A DNA stretch of 64,000 nt from Mangifera indica. Its lineage: Eukaryota > Streptophyta > Magnoliopsida > Sapindales > Anacardiaceae. Positions 26,659-39,189 of this stretch are shown piece by piece. The translations under genes were made by a program, and so were the position numbers. The first letter of the stretch is position 1. Every line of letters starts with the position of its first letter. The notes under the pieces were generated by a model. The model saw nothing but the letters and a program-made list of their open reading frames with translations, was not told where the DNA came from and did no database searches. The stretch spans positions 15,253,945 to 15,317,944 of the forward strand of contig NC_058140.1 of the NCBI RefSeq assembly GCF_011075055.1, given 5' to 3'.

Positions 26659-26958
26659 CATCATCAATTGATGTCCGTTGATCGATGCAAGGAATATTTA
26701 ATATTTGATGTTGTCCCTAGTTATAGAATATATATTTGAAGTTTAAATTAGTATTATTCTTATCTTGATTTAGGATAATAGCTGGACTTGTTATTTCGTA
26801 AGATCATCTTAAACTAGACTTGAAATTTTATGTATTATTTGATATAATCTCTTTAAACTTTCTTATAATTATAATAATAGTTGTATTGTTTCGGAATTAA
26901 TCAATGTGTAAATAAATGAATAATCAATAATTGCATTTATCATATACGTAAATGTGAC
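26659..26958. other. W1 3' flank
   Basis: Probable 3' untranslated sequence and AT-rich spacer up to the hAT-like MITE. The final 8 bases (26951-26958) are its left target-site duplication. Confidence 0.5.
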
Positions 26959-27511
26959 TAGGGATGGCAACGGGGAGGGAGGAGGGGCGGGGAGGGGATC
27001 TCAATCCCCGTCCCCAGCCCGTCTTCACTACGGGGATGAAAATGATTCCCCGTCCCCTCCTCACAAAGAAAAATTCCCTTCCCATCCCCATCGGGAAAGA
27101 TCCCCTCTCCATCCCTGCGGGGAAAGATCCCCTCCCCGCACCCGCAAAAAAAAAAATTCTTTTTTTTACCTTCTAAACACAATATAAATATATTAAATAA
27201 AATTAAAATTAACTCACTATTTCAAATATAACAAATATAATATATTAACTACTTTAATATATACAACAAAAACCTAAATAAATTTGAAAAACATAAATAA
27301 TTTAAAACTATAAAAAATATATTAGTATTTTAAATAAATATATTAATATAAAGGGATTGGGATGGGGGCAGGGAGGGGAAGGGGCGGGGATACATGTATC
27401 TCCATCCCCGATTGTGGGGATTTTTTTTTAACCCCATCCCCGTTTCTATCGGGAAATCCTCTCTCCATTAGGGTCGGAGCCCCTAAAATCGGGCTCAAAT
27501 TATCATCCTTA
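26959..27511. mobile_element. GC-rich hAT-like MITE with perfect 8-bp duplication
   Basis: A 553-bp element bounded by TAGGGATGGCAACGGGG and, inverted, ...ATCATCCTTA. The identical 8-mer AATGTGAC lies on both sides (26951-26958 and 27512-27519). The ends are very rich in GGGG/CCCC (ggggcggggaggggatc), the middle is AT-rich. An 8-bp duplication and the TAGGGATGGCAA terminus are characteristic of non-autonomous hAT elements in plants. The open frames on both strands here reflect base composition and are not genes. Confidence 0.88.
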
Positions 27512-27519
27512 AATGTGAC

Positions 27520-28125
27520 GCATGAGTTTACACATGACCTATATAAGGAAATAAATTAAATCAAAGATATTAATACTCAATAATTTATTATATAATCTAA
27601 CATTTCTTTCATAAAAAGTACCAAAGTGAGACGAAGGTTAGAGCGGACTAGATGATGACCAACAAAATAACAAGAAATTTTAATGTGTATAATGTGTTCA
27701 TAAAAAATATTATCGTGGATAATTTGAATGACATTTTAATTGTCATAATAAATATTTGTAACATTGAATTAAAGGAATCTCATATCTAATATTTAATTAT
27801 CGCAAATAAATATGTTCAAAAGAAGTTTCTATATGTATTATGTATTATTTGACGCAATTATATAGTGATAATTAATTGATAATACAACTATCAACTAATC
27901 TAATTTTTCACGTAAGAACTAAACATACGAAAGTGCATTATCACTTTGTACACGAAAAGGTACTAGTAGGAGGGATTGAAATGAATATATCAAGAGTCAA
28001 GACAAATGACTAAGCTGTTGATATATTTACTAAAAGATTTGTTTCTGCAAAATTTGAAGAATTTTGAAGATAACTTAGGATGAGCGCAAGATCAACAGTA
28101 CACGAGAGTAGTCAATGAGGAGAAA
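27520..28125 (+). pseudogene. Copia RNase H C-terminal remnant
   Basis: Between about 27912 and 28090 the + strand reads RTKHTKVHYHFVHEKVL (27912-27965 region) followed, after a disruption, by AVDIFTKRFVSAKFEEF. This matches the RTKHI..HFIRE..ADIFTK end of Copia pol. Stops and a frame shift break it. Upstream of ~27912 nothing further is recognisable. Confidence 0.65.
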
Positions 28126-28484
28126 TGTTAAATAATCATGTCACCTCTCTCTCTAAAAATCTCTCTCCGCAAGAATCTAGAACTTGCTCCAGCCTTAAAC
28201 GAGTTGCAAACCGCTTTCCCAATACAAGTTGCAACTGCCTTTCAAGAAGCATGAAGAAAAATCAAAGTCGGCCAACTAAAGAGGCTTAATTCCCAACCTT
28301 AAGTGAGCAGTTATTGTAAGTGTGTATGTTTGTGAGGAAGTGTAGAAAAATACTGTGAAGTGTGTAGCTGTGATTTTGCATAAATTTGTAATTGTTGAAA
28401 ATCAGTAAAATTATTGCTTTATAATTACCAATTTTGTTCAACAATAACAGTGTTTAATTGTGTTTTTGCTTCCTGATTGCAACA
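28126..28484 (+). mobile_element. Putative 3' LTR of the Copia remnant
   Basis: After a purine-rich tract (gaggagaaa) the sequence begins TGTTAAATAATCATG and could end at ...GATTGCAACA, giving TGTT..AACA termini 359 bp apart. The position behind pol fits. The far end is a guess; no second LTR was found. Confidence 0.4.
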
Positions 28485-29486
28485 GCATTAGATACATATG
28501 GTAGAGTTGTGAACCATATAGTCACGTTCCTTCATCAACCCAGACGCAACATCTTCTCCAATGTAGCTTTTAACCTTTAACAAGTGCTTTTCTTGTCAGT
28601 CAATTTAGCACTTGGCATATGCTATGGCATCTTCTGTTTTTGTGGACCAGATTGGGACACCTACTATGAGTTTTGCTCCTGCAAGTTTTGTAATGCCAAT
28701 GGCCAAATTTTATGATCCTCTGTGGCCCTGGATTGTGTATATAAAAAAGTTAAATTTTCTGTATTACATATAGTATTATATGGTATGACTTTTAAAATAT
28801 AATATAAAAATTTTAATTAACACATTATCATTTTGATAAATATAAAAAAAAAATTTAAACATTTAAAAATTCTTATACATGAATACTGTTAATATATTTT
28901 CATTTTCTCAAAAAAAAAATATAAACCCTAATCGATAATATATTGTATCATATTATATAATACATTTATTATATCATATTAATTTGATACATTTTAAAAT
29001 ATTTATTATTTTTAACCTATCCCATATTTAGGATAATCTCATTACATATAACTAATAACTCCTTAGAGGCAATCAATTTCTCTGGCAGAATACACACCAA
29101 TCTCGATGTATACAAGGTACCGAGATTCTTGGAACAAAATAAAAATCCAAACTAGTTCAGTACAGGCCTGAGCCAAAGTTCTATATCCAGCTTCAATGTA
29201 CCTGGGAGCAACCACTTTCTGATCTTATGCTAAAGAGTCTCAAAAGAAGTAGAAAATACACAAGTGTTAAGGTTCTATTTTCTTACTTTAATTTTATTTT
29301 TTCTTATAAAGTTACTGATATTACAATTACTATTTTGACTTTGGTTGGTTTATATAACCTGATGGAAAAATTATATTCGGATTGGAAGACATATCTAAGG
29401 CACTCAACTATTCTAAAATAGTACAAGTATAAAATATATTTATAAACAGCACTTTAAACTGGAGCCAAAGACCTGAAGGTTTCAAG
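28485..29486. other. AT-rich spacer
   Basis: No supported gene. A short stretch around 28610-28740 looks less AT-rich and could be a degraded exon, but I do not recognise it. Confidence 0.4.
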
Positions 29487-30073
29487 TAGTGGTAAGCAAA
29501 AATCCAAACCAGATTCAAAATCGTAGGTACCCAGCTTTTAGTTTTAATTCCTATTCAGAACCAGCCTATTACGGATAGGTTTTGATTCCAGTTTTGTGGA
29601 ATTGATCAATTTAAATTCTGGTTTCGATTCCACCTTATAGAAGATTGTAACCCAAAACTGGGATCTATTTTCTATAATATATCAAACCATTTAAAACAAT
29701 AATTCATCTAACCTAAGCAACTCTCCTGTTATTTTATTATTATTATTGTAATCATAGTTTGATATTTAGTGGAAGTTTGCCTATCTAATTAGTAGAGTCG
29801 TAAAGTAAACGAATTAGTGTGCAAAGGAAACAGAAGAAGAGGGGAAGTGGGGTCATGAAATAAATGAGTTGGTAGGGTGAGTGGATTGTGATGAAATAGA
29901 GTGTCTGTTTTGAAGAGAAATTAGAACCTACCAAAACCTATCGGGTCAATTCTAAATAGGAATACGTTTTATAAGTTTTAAAATTTAGATTTTGATTCTA
30001 ATTTATAGAAACCAATTAATTTTGATTTCGATTATGTCAATTTTCATTGAGTACTCGGACACACTCACCCTTA
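29487..30073. mobile_element. Possible hAT-like non-autonomous element
   Basis: Ends TAGTGGTAAGCAAAAATCC and, inverted, TAAGGGTGAGTGTGTCCGAG share weak terminal similarity. Interior is made of ggttttgattcc / tttcgattcca-type repeats common in such elements. The flanking 8-mers gtttcaag and atttcaaa match at 6/8. Suggestive only. Confidence 0.4.
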
Positions 30074-30271
30074 ATTTCAAATAGATGCCAGTTGTATCGC
30101 TACAACAGAAGCAAATGAAAGAAAGAAAGAAGAGATTCTGCACTAATACTATTATTTTACGTAAAAGAGATATGTCTAAGATATGACAAACATAAATGAC
30201 GACGACTTGAGTCCTAAGTGGAAACCTATAAGATTTCCATATATTTGTAAAAGTTAAGAAAAACAGGACTT

Positions 30272-30299
30272 AGTGGATTCAGCATGGCTGGCAACTGAG
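30272..30299 (+). promoter_or_regulatory. Conserved upstream block of WAT1 genes (before W2)
   Basis: agtggattcagcatggctgg then caactga. It lies 43 bp before the TATAAA at 30343-30348 and about 120 bp before the W2 start codon. Confidence 0.5.
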
Positions 30300-30419
30300 C
30301 TATATATTCAATAACAACAAATTGCAATCCATAGCAATCAACTATAAAGCTGCCATTAAATTTCATTAATAAGACAGTGCATTTTCTGTTCATCGATTCG
30401 TTCTCTAAATACATTGATT

Positions 30420-32469
30420 ATGGATCGTTTTTTCAGTTTCATTAAAGATACAAGGCCAATCTTGTTGATGTTAGTGGTTCAAGTGCTTTGCACTGGAGGC
30501 ACTGTGCTGTACAAACTAGCAGAGGTTGATGGAATGAGCGTTAGTGTTATTACTTCTTATAGATTTATTTTCTCCACTGCTTTTATCGTCCCTGTGGCTC
30601 TCATTGTTGAAAGGTTTGGTCTTTCTCCTTTAATATATGATTTTTCCATTTAATATTTAGATTTAGTTTACTGCATAATTCACCTGAATCTTCTTAAGTT
30701 ATCCTGCAATTAAACTTTTACTTACATAAATTAAGTAAAATAACAAAAATTCATGAATTTTATAATATGATGACGATTCTTTATTGTACCCTTCAATTTT
30801 TCTTGAAACTTTTATAATATAATATGTTGAATGTTATTTTATTTTTAATAAAATTTATTTTATAAAACACATTACACTTGGTATACTAGTATTAATCGTC
30901 AATATATATAGTTTTATTGTAAAATTTAGAAATAAATCAGCTGAACTAAACTATGATAAATTAAAAATAAAAAAAATTATATTATTGAGAAAAATGAGCA
31001 GATCTTTTATTTGGTTAGCTATTTACATTAATGCTCCTTCCCAAAATTATTTTGCAGGAAGAGCAGACCACAGCTAAATTTGAGGATACTGTTTAAAGCT
31101 TTTCTTTGTAGCTTATTCGGGTAAGTAAAAATATTATTAAATCTATGTAGTCTTTCGGAATTGATATACAGATTCATGCTAATAAATATACAGACCTAAT
31201 TTTCCGATTGCCGATGTTTTTAAACCTTGAATTGCAGGGCCTCAGTATATCAATATCTGTTCTTGAAAAGCATGGCCTTGACATCTGCAACTTTTGTCAC
31301 AGCCATAACAAACCTCTCTCCGGCTTTCACTTTTATTTTGGCTGTTTCTTTTGGGTAAACCACATAATTTGATATAATATATATTTGACTATATGCATGC
31401 CAATGTCTTTTTGCATCAACTTTATCATAGATTAGAGAAGGTGGCTGGAATAGGTGGGCTGGCTAAAGTAGTGGGAACATTTATCGGAATAGGAGGAGCC
31501 ACGATCCTGACTTTTCTTAAGGGAGTTGAGATTAAGCTGTGGTCAACACAAATAAACCTTCTTCACCATCATGCTTTAGAGCCTTCAAAATCTGCTAATA
31601 ACAGAACCCTCTTCGGCTGTTTATTGTCTTTGCTTTGTACCTTCGTGTACTCTATGGGGCTTATCATTCAGGTAAACTTTTCTCAAGCTAATTAATCATT
31701 CTTAGGCTGAGAATAATCATCATACTGTTCTTTTGGTTTTTATTTACAGGCTAAAATGAGTGAAGAATACCCATGTAAGTACTCAAGCATAGCTTTGGTG
31801 TCTGTAATGGCAGCCATGGAGTCAGTTGTTTTTGCCCTCTCTACCGAAAAAGATTGGAGTCAATGGAAGTTGGGGTTGAATATTAGACTTCTCACTGTAA
31901 CTTACACAGTTAGTAACGATTAATACTAGCCACTAGTTTCAATTTCACTAAATTTTATTTTTAAATGGATCTTTATTATTACCACAGTGGCTTCGCTTAT
32001 ATTTGGCTTAGAAAAAACTGTATAAAGATTGTACGTTTCTGCAGGGAATTATTTCTACTGGTTTGATGATGACCTTGTCATATTGGTGTGTGCGAATGAG
32101 GGGTGCTCTATTTGTATCTTCCTTTAACCCTCTTTGGCTTGCGTTAGTTGCTTTAGCTGGGACGTTAGTACTGGAGGAGAGGCTATACGTTGGCAGGTAT
32201 ATAAATACGGTATAATTTATTTGTATATATAATTCTATTCGTACATTATATCTGATTCTAGTGTAAATTTCACAAATCATTTCAGCGTGATTGGAGTAAC
32301 CTTGATCGTATGTGGGCTATATGTAGTGCTGTGGGGTAAAGCAAAAGAGTTGCAGGAGAAAACTCAATTGATACCATCTAAAAACTCGGGAGAATCTAAG
32401 TCCACAGAGATTGTCGTCCACTCTCCAGTTGCTTTCACCACAAAAGATAATATCAACCAAAAAGTATGA
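30420..32469 (+). CDS. W2: WAT1-related / UMAMIT transporter
   Basis: Exons: 30420-30613, 31058-31120, 31238-31354, 31431-31671, 31750-31908, 32045-32196 and 32286-32469; 369 aa. ATG 30420 is the only in-frame ATG near the start (MDRFFSFIKDTRPILLMLVV). The paired EamA repeats are complete: YKLAEVDGMSVSVI and VERKSRPQLNLRILFKAFLC in the first, SEEYPCKYSSIALVSVMAAM, GMMTLSYWCV-like and ERLYVGS in the second, then the conserved CGLYVVLWGKAKELQ. Intron phases equal those of W1. It differs from the others in FNPLWLALVALAGTL in place of the usual FSPLMLV segment. Substrate unknown. Confidence 0.9.
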
Positions 32470-33094
32470 GCAAATGTAAAGGATTTGTCGATAATATAGG
32501 CGATGGCCTTAGAAAATCAATAAAGCAATATAAGTGTCACATCATTCATGCCACAATGAATTTATATATCTGTCAACTCCGCATTTTTTTCTGTGGAAAT
32601 TATATAAATTAATGGTGATTGACAGTTTTTAAATGTAATAGCTACTTTACTATTTGGGTGTAATTATGCTTCTCTCTTTCGTTAATGAAAATTCAGCATA
32701 CTCTATCTTCTTCTTTCCCATTTCTCTCCAAGTTTAAACACCTTTTTTTTAAACAAAAAATTGATTATTGAAACTAACATTAAATGTAAATGATCGCAGA
32801 CGAAATAAATAAAACTATGGATAAATCTAGTATCAAATAAAAGAAAATTTCTCTATAAGTTTGTTCAAAATAATCCATTCAACTCGCGAAAGACAAAAAG
32901 AATGGAATAAAGCAAAAAATCTAGTGATGATAGACAAATAATAACCATCAATCAAAGAAAGAAAAAAACTCACAATTCCATAGATTTTAATACCCTATGA
33001 ACAATGATAATTTCATGATACCATATTAATAATAGTGTTTTTCTTTAATACGTATTCCCTATAATGAAATGCACAATTATAGGTAAATTTGCAA
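32470..33094. other. W2 3' flank
   Basis: Probable 3' untranslated sequence, then AT-rich spacer. Nothing else recognised. Confidence 0.5.
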
Positions 33095-33097
33095 TTA

Positions 33098-33352
33098 AAG
33101 ATGTGTTTAGTTTGGTAATATTTTATTATCAAAATTAAAAGATTAAATAAATTACCTAGAAGATTATTGGGTATAAATTATTATTAAATTTAATAAAATT
33201 TAGCATGAATAATTATTGTGTTTGGTTAAAGATAATTAAAAAAATATTAATATATTATTTTATTTAAATATAATTATTCTAAAATATTATTTATATTAAT
33301 ATAAGTAATAAAAGGTAGATTATTAAATCTTTTTTTCTCACCCAAACACCCC
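33098..33352. mobile_element. Possible Tourist-like (PIF/Harbinger) MITE
   Basis: A 255-bp AT-rich segment with ends AAGATGTGTTTAGTTTGG and, inverted, GGGGTGTTTGGGTG. TTA occurs on both sides (33095-33097, 33353-33355). The GTGTTTGG terminus and TTA duplication fit Tourist-like MITEs, but the end match is imperfect. Confidence 0.5.
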
Positions 33353-33355
33353 TTA

Positions 33356-34561
33356 ATAGATAAGTTCAAAAGATAAGATACAACTTCAAACTAATTTTAA
33401 ATTTATATTAGCTAGTTAGAAATTTAACTTAGTTATCCTATCTTAAATCACAAAATTAGAAATAGATATAACAAAATTTCTTGGCTGGTTTGTTTATTTT
33501 CCACAAAAATTGAGAGCATAGAATCCAATAAGGGCCGGTAGTGTTCTGTAATCATGATGTACACTTTTTCCCTCATTTTAAACTGTTTTTTGGGAACTAC
33601 AATTTTGATTAATGATAGATAAAAAATGAATATAATTCAATATTGATTGAGCAAAGTTTCTTTTTTGTATTTTGCTTATCTTGCTAGTGGTGGACATCTG
33701 TTATAAACTTTTAGGTTTTTAACATGTTCACGGCTTGTATTTTTTTAGCATGGTTTTGATTAATTAATTTATTATTCTTTGGCCAAAAAAAAAAAAATTA
33801 ACATTCTAATTGTAAAGTGGCAGAAAAATATATAATTATGGTCTCTCTTACTAAAAGCCGCTGCTTTTTGTTCATTTGCAACAGTTTAAATGTAGGTATG
33901 AGATTAGCAACTATTTGAAACCTTTAGGCCTTTGGCTTGATTGAGTTTAAAGTGCCTACAACTAAGTAACTCAAATTTAGAATGAGTTAGTGCCTAGATT
34001 ATCATTTTTTTTAAGAAATAGATATTCGAATAACGTATCATATTATGTATTGAAAACATAATTTTTCATATCATATATTATACATCATATCATATGATAT
34101 ACATTTTAAAAAATAAATAAATAATATATTGATATTAATATAATAATAAAAAAATTATATTTGATATGTTATTATTTTAAAAAATCTTATAAACACTTTT
34201 AAAAATTTAAAAATTTTCAATGTACCCCTCGTATATCATCTTATTATCTAAAAATATATATCAGATTGTATCAATTATATGTATTATATCATAGAATAAG
34301 TTTCGTATGATATAATACATTCACTGTATTATATTAATTCGATACACTTCATGATATATACCTTTTTTTTACTTAAATTATATCATATTATATGAGACGT
34401 GTTATTATCATAGGAGTTTATAGATAAAGGTTGTAAATGGTATTTGAGGCAAAATCAAAAGATAAATAATATTCTCTGGCCGAAAATATGTAAAGCACAC
34501 TGATAAGTGAAAACCTGTAACACTTGCATATATTAGTAATAAGAAAAAGGCTTATTGATCA
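33356..34561. other. AT-rich spacer before W3
   Basis: Very AT-rich, with several near-repeated tatcatat / atgatat stretches (34030-34400). No gene-like frame. Confidence 0.5.
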
Positions 34562-34590
34562 AGTGGATTTCTCACTGCTGGCATGACTAT
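34562..34590 (+). promoter_or_regulatory. Conserved upstream block of WAT1 genes (before W3)
   Basis: agtggatttctcactgctgg then catgact. It is followed 28 bp later by TATAAAT (34618-34624). Confidence 0.5.
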
Positions 34591-34703
34591 TATGAGAATG
34601 GAACCCTAGCAATCAAGTATAAATTAGCTACTATGACACATTAATCAATATATTGATCGATTTTCTTACTAGTAATTGCTGTTTTACGTTGATATTGAGA
34701 ATC

Positions 34704-36530
34704 ATGAGCCATATCCGTAGGTTGATAAATGATATAAAACCAACCTTGTTGATGGTAGTGGCTCAACTGGTGTTTGCTGGAGGAAATATGCTGTACAAAC
34801 TAGCAGTTAATGATGGAATGAGCTTCAGTGTTATGGTTGCTTATAGATATATTTTCTCTACAGCTTTTATGCTCCCTATAGCTCTCCTTGTTGAAAGGTT
34901 TGGATGTTTTCTTTTAATATCTTTATGAGTATCTTGTTTTACTATTTTATTTCCATAGTTGTTGATGGCCTGAAAAGTGAGATTGCAGGAAGGGTAGACC
35001 AAAAATAAATTTGATGATAATCTTTCAAGCTTTTCTCTGTAGTTTATTCGGGTAAGTAAAACTAAAACTGTGTATATATTCATGGCAATAAATAAATAAA
35101 CAAAGTTGTATGGATTGCTGATAAATCTAACACTTGTAATGCAGGGGATCTCTATATATATATCTGTACTTGAAGAGCATGGACCTAACATCTCTAACAT
35201 TTGTTACCGCAATGACTAACCTTTCCCCAGCTGTCACTTTTGTTTTAGCTCTTTCTTTTGGGTACACTTTCACCACTGCTGCCATTTCTCAAATTTCTTC
35301 ATAGATATCAATTTCTCTTCTTTGTATATGGCTTGTCCCACTTGCAAATTCATCCTGACACTACTTTTTTCTTTTAAGTCCTGAAACTACTTTCTTCTTT
35401 TAATAAAATATTTTATTTCTATCATGATATGTCATCATTGATATCTAAATTTATATTCATTATAAGTGCAAATTTAAGGTTGCGCAGATTAGAGAAGGTG
35501 GGTGGAATATGGAGTGCGGCTGGGAAGGCCAAAGTGTTGGGGACATTAATGGGAATAAGTGGGGCGATGCTTCTCACATTATACAAGGGAGTTGAGATTA
35601 GTATTTGGTCAACAAATATAAACCTTCTACACCATCCTGCCTTACACCATTCCCAAACTAATAATACTAAAACCCTCTTTGGTTGTTTATTGGCCCTGGC
35701 CTGTTGCTTCTTGAATGCTTCATGGTTGATCATTCAGGTAAACGTTTGTTAAATTAAAGAGCTAAGATGTTGTATCAAATTATAAATGATCAAGCTTTTG
35801 CATCAAATTGTAGTTTTTTACTTTACTTTTACAGGCTAAAATGAGTGAAAAATACCCATGTCAGTACTCCAGCACCGCTTTGATCTCTCTAATGGCAGCA
35901 ATAGAGTCGGCTGTTTTTGCTCTCTTTGTGGAAAATCATGATTGGAGTCGATGGAAATTGGGCTTCAATATTAGGCTTCTCACTGTAGTTTATACGGTAT
36001 ATTGCCATTACCACTCAAAGGACTGGTTAAAATCTATTATCTTTAATTTTAAATGCATTGTAATTCGTTAAATGTGTTTAACGATCAATTATACGTGTTT
36101 CAGGGACTATTTTCTTCTGGTTTGATGGTCACCTTAATGATCTGGTGTGTGCAAATGAGAGGACCTCTATTTGTATCTGTATTTAGTCCTCTTTTGCTTG
36201 TTCTAGTAGCTTTAGTTGCTTCGTTACTACTGGAAGAGAGGCTATATCTGGGCAGGTACATTTCATTATTTTGTATTTAACCTAATTGCTTGTTTTAGTT
36301 ATTATTATTAAGTCAGAAATTATTTCAGCATATTAGGGGCAGCCATGATCATATGTGGGCTATATGCGGTGCTGTGGGGTAAAGCAAAGGAGATGAAGAA
36401 ATCAGTTGACTTAATTCCATCTAGAATCTCAGGAGAAATTCAATCAACTGAGGCTGTCATCAACTCTCCAACTGACTACACATCCAACGGTAATGATTCC
36501 GAAACTACACGTGCAAATGATAGTTATTGA
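34704..36530 (+). CDS. W3: WAT1-related / UMAMIT transporter
   Basis: Exons: 34704-34897, 34989-35051, 35145-35261, 35488-35737, 35835-35996, 36104-36255 and 36329-36530; 379 aa. ATG 34704 aligns with the starts of the paralogues (MSHIRRLINDIKPTLLMVVA). Both EamA halves are complete, with YKLAVNDGMSFSVMVAYRYI, SEKYPCQYSSTALISLMAAI and CGLYAVLWGKAKEMKK. Exon 5 is 162 nt, one codon longer than in the others (ENHDWSRW). Introns are short (91-226 nt), so this is the most compact member. Substrate unknown; function inferred from family. Confidence 0.9.
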
Positions 36531-39011
36531 GGGAGATACATCTACATATCACCTAAACGACTGAAGTAAAATATATATATATATATTGGCTCTGAAGAGG
36601 CTGCAATAAATAGTTGTACTAATTTTAGAATGGTAGAGTGACTTGGATTACAGCCCAAATATATCAAAATATTTCCACAGTTGATGTATACATGCTGAAA
36701 TGATATTCAGGGTTAAACAGAAAGATGCACTATGAAGAGAGCCTGATAGCTTGTGCAATCAACACCTTAAACATTAATTTATCTGATACACGAGGTTTTT
36801 TTTTTTAAATGAATAAGTTAAAAAAATTGTATAATATGATAGGCCAATCCATATGTGAAAAAATTGTATAATATAACAGATCAGGTCACAAAACATGCAA
36901 ACTGACCTGTTAAAGGTTCATAGAAATAGAGTTTTGGGTCGTATCCTAATCTTTGTTGTCTTAGTGAGCCGAGACAACATAACCCATGAACCCGAGAACT
37001 ATTATTTGGCATTTATTTGAAACTTTTGGGATCTTTGTAATTATGCGAATTTAAGAATGATCACATTTTTACTGATTGAAAATATTATGATTCGCTTTAA
37101 TATTCTTCAGTTGTGTAAAAGAATTTTTAATAGTATACTCGTCAAGTGGCAGACAAACTTATAATAAATAATGGTTTATTTTATTTGCATCTTTTCCTTG
37201 ATTCTTCTCCATATTGCCACTTGTCACTTGTCAGCATCCATTCGAAACTTTTTGGTGCTTCGAATTCGCTCCAGCCCTGTAAAATGTCTGCAACTCACAC
37301 TAACAAAGAATACTTGAGTGGTTCAGAATTGCCCACAAACGTAGTTATAATTTCAACGATCAATTTATATATAGCTGCAAGTAGATTCGGATTAAAAGAT
37401 ATAGATAAGAATAAGTATAAAATGTTTCTGAGAAATAATTTAAGTGACAAAATTTGAAAAGTTTAAATTAGAGAATTTGAATTCGAAACTTGTCGGTAAT
37501 ATATTAAAATCAAATTATTAACTATCTTAATTCAGCTAATATAATAATAGTGAAGTTACTAATAGATTTAAGATTTTACTTGTTTAAAATGATTAGTTCA
37601 ACTTTAAATAAGTGATTCGACTCACTAAGATTTACTTGTTAGATAAATAGAATAAACATAAAACAACTAGTTAAATTCTCTCAATGATATTAATTCATCT
37701 ATTCCATGCGGATTGCAAATTTTATTCAGATTGAAAGATAGATACTCTTAAAGAATAAGAATAAGAGCTAATAAAATTCCCTATCTCCTGATGGTTTCTA
37801 AGTATCAATAGACGAGATCTTCTGATGACAAAATTTCAGGTATAAATTAAGGAGTGAGATTGAAGTTCTAAGTGAAAACTTGTTAAGACTTGTATGAATT
37901 AAAATAAAAAAGAAAGGAATAAAGAAATTGAATGACAAATGCAACTCATTATTTAACCTAGGAATAAAGATGTTAGAAAACTAAGGTCAAAAAGATCAAT
38001 AATTTCAAGAGAAGTAATACAAGAATAACTATAGGAATGCAATCTGACCTCATAAAGCACATTTTAAGAAGATCCAGAGTAAGAGACAAACAAAGGAACC
38101 TAATTTTTCCCCAGATTGCTTATACATCAAACACTTGAAACAAAGTATGCCTAACAAACACACATTTAGTGGTGTGAAATAAATAAATATATATATATAT
38201 ATAAATCATTAATGGCATATTTGATTTGATGGACAGAGGTGATTAAAACAGTAGTATAATGCATTACCCTGTCACTAACATCATATATATATATATATAT
38301 ATATATATCTCAAATTCTAGACCTAAAAAATTATATTTTAATATTTTAAATCTAAAAAAAATTATATTTAAATTACATAATTTATATATTCATTAATTAT
38401 TCTTATATTTAAAATTAAAATATCCAATTTTATTTTAAAATTTTAAAAATTTTAAAGGTTTTAAGTCATTAACTTACTAAACCAACTAATATTAAACTCA
38501 TAATTCAACTAGATCAAGCCCTAAACTAAATATATGAATGTGAGACTTACAAGAGTTTCCTATATTATGGACTTTAAGTGTCTAACTTTAATAGGAACAC
38601 AATTTTATGACCATAAATGTATTGCAATCTAATAAATATTATATCGAAGTTAAAAGTGGTTTTTTCTTCGTCACATCATTAACTCTCAAACGATTTTGGT
38701 TTTAATAAATCAATAGCTAATTTTAAATAAAAAATCTCATCCGATATTAAATATGAGTAGCAATATGTGCATAAATAATGAACAAAAATTTATACATAAA
38801 CAATAATATGTAATTGAATGTTATTTTATTATTAATTTAAAATTATTTAATTATATACTAACATATTATTATTTATACATAAGTCTTTACTTATTATTTA
38901 TACATAAAATTTTATTGATTAAATATTCGATTCCTAAGTGAAAACTAATAAAAACTCTTATATATTTAATAAAATAAAAATTCCAAAATCAAAGAAATAA
39001 AAATAGTTTGA
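36531..39011. repeat. W3-W4 spacer containing segmental-duplication flank, copy 1
   Basis: From about 36.97 to 38.05 kb this is homologous to 42.97-43.92 and 49.85-50.79 kb (shared tracts: actcgtcaagtggcagacaa, ccttcgaattcgctccagcc in related form, gatattaattcatctattcc). 38.3-39.2 kb is further homologous to 44.4-45.16 kb. A TA microsatellite lies at about 38283-38309. No gene. The region belongs to the unit duplicated together with W4, W5 and W6. Confidence 0.75.
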
Positions 39012-39035
39012 GTGGATTCATCACTGCTGGCCAGA
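39012..39035 (+). promoter_or_regulatory. Conserved upstream block of WAT1 genes (before W4)
   Basis: agtggattcatcactgctgg then cca. The TATA position following it reads aactgtaaaga at about 39060, a base change from the TATAAA of W2 and W5. Confidence 0.5.
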
Positions 39036-39189
39036 GTAAGAGGCAACTCCTCTCAATCAACTGTAAAGATACAGTTAAAATTATAGCAATAACTATAACA
39101 TCCCAATAGACTAGTTCTTTCTCCCTTCTAAGCAAAAGACAGATTATATATATTCATTCAGCCATCTAAATATATACATTGATCTGAAA

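Noticed and set aside
26924..27187. Overlapping open frames on both strands in GC-rich DNA
   Set aside because: They lie inside the hAT-like MITE, are low-complexity (Pro/Gly/Arg-rich) and arise from base composition.
28610..28740. Short coding-like stretch (a frame with HLAYAMASSVFVDQIG)
   Set aside because: Faintly like a membrane-protein segment, but too short and unsupported to name or call a gene.
35422..35733. Minus-strand frames opposite WAT1 exon 4 (also at 40705-40968 and 53874-54137)
   Set aside because: They are shadows of the conserved exon 4 and appear wherever that exon does.
37146..37457. 103-codon + frame in the W3-W4 spacer
   Set aside because: It is in the duplicated flank repeat; equivalent copies at 43 and 50 kb do not keep the frame open.
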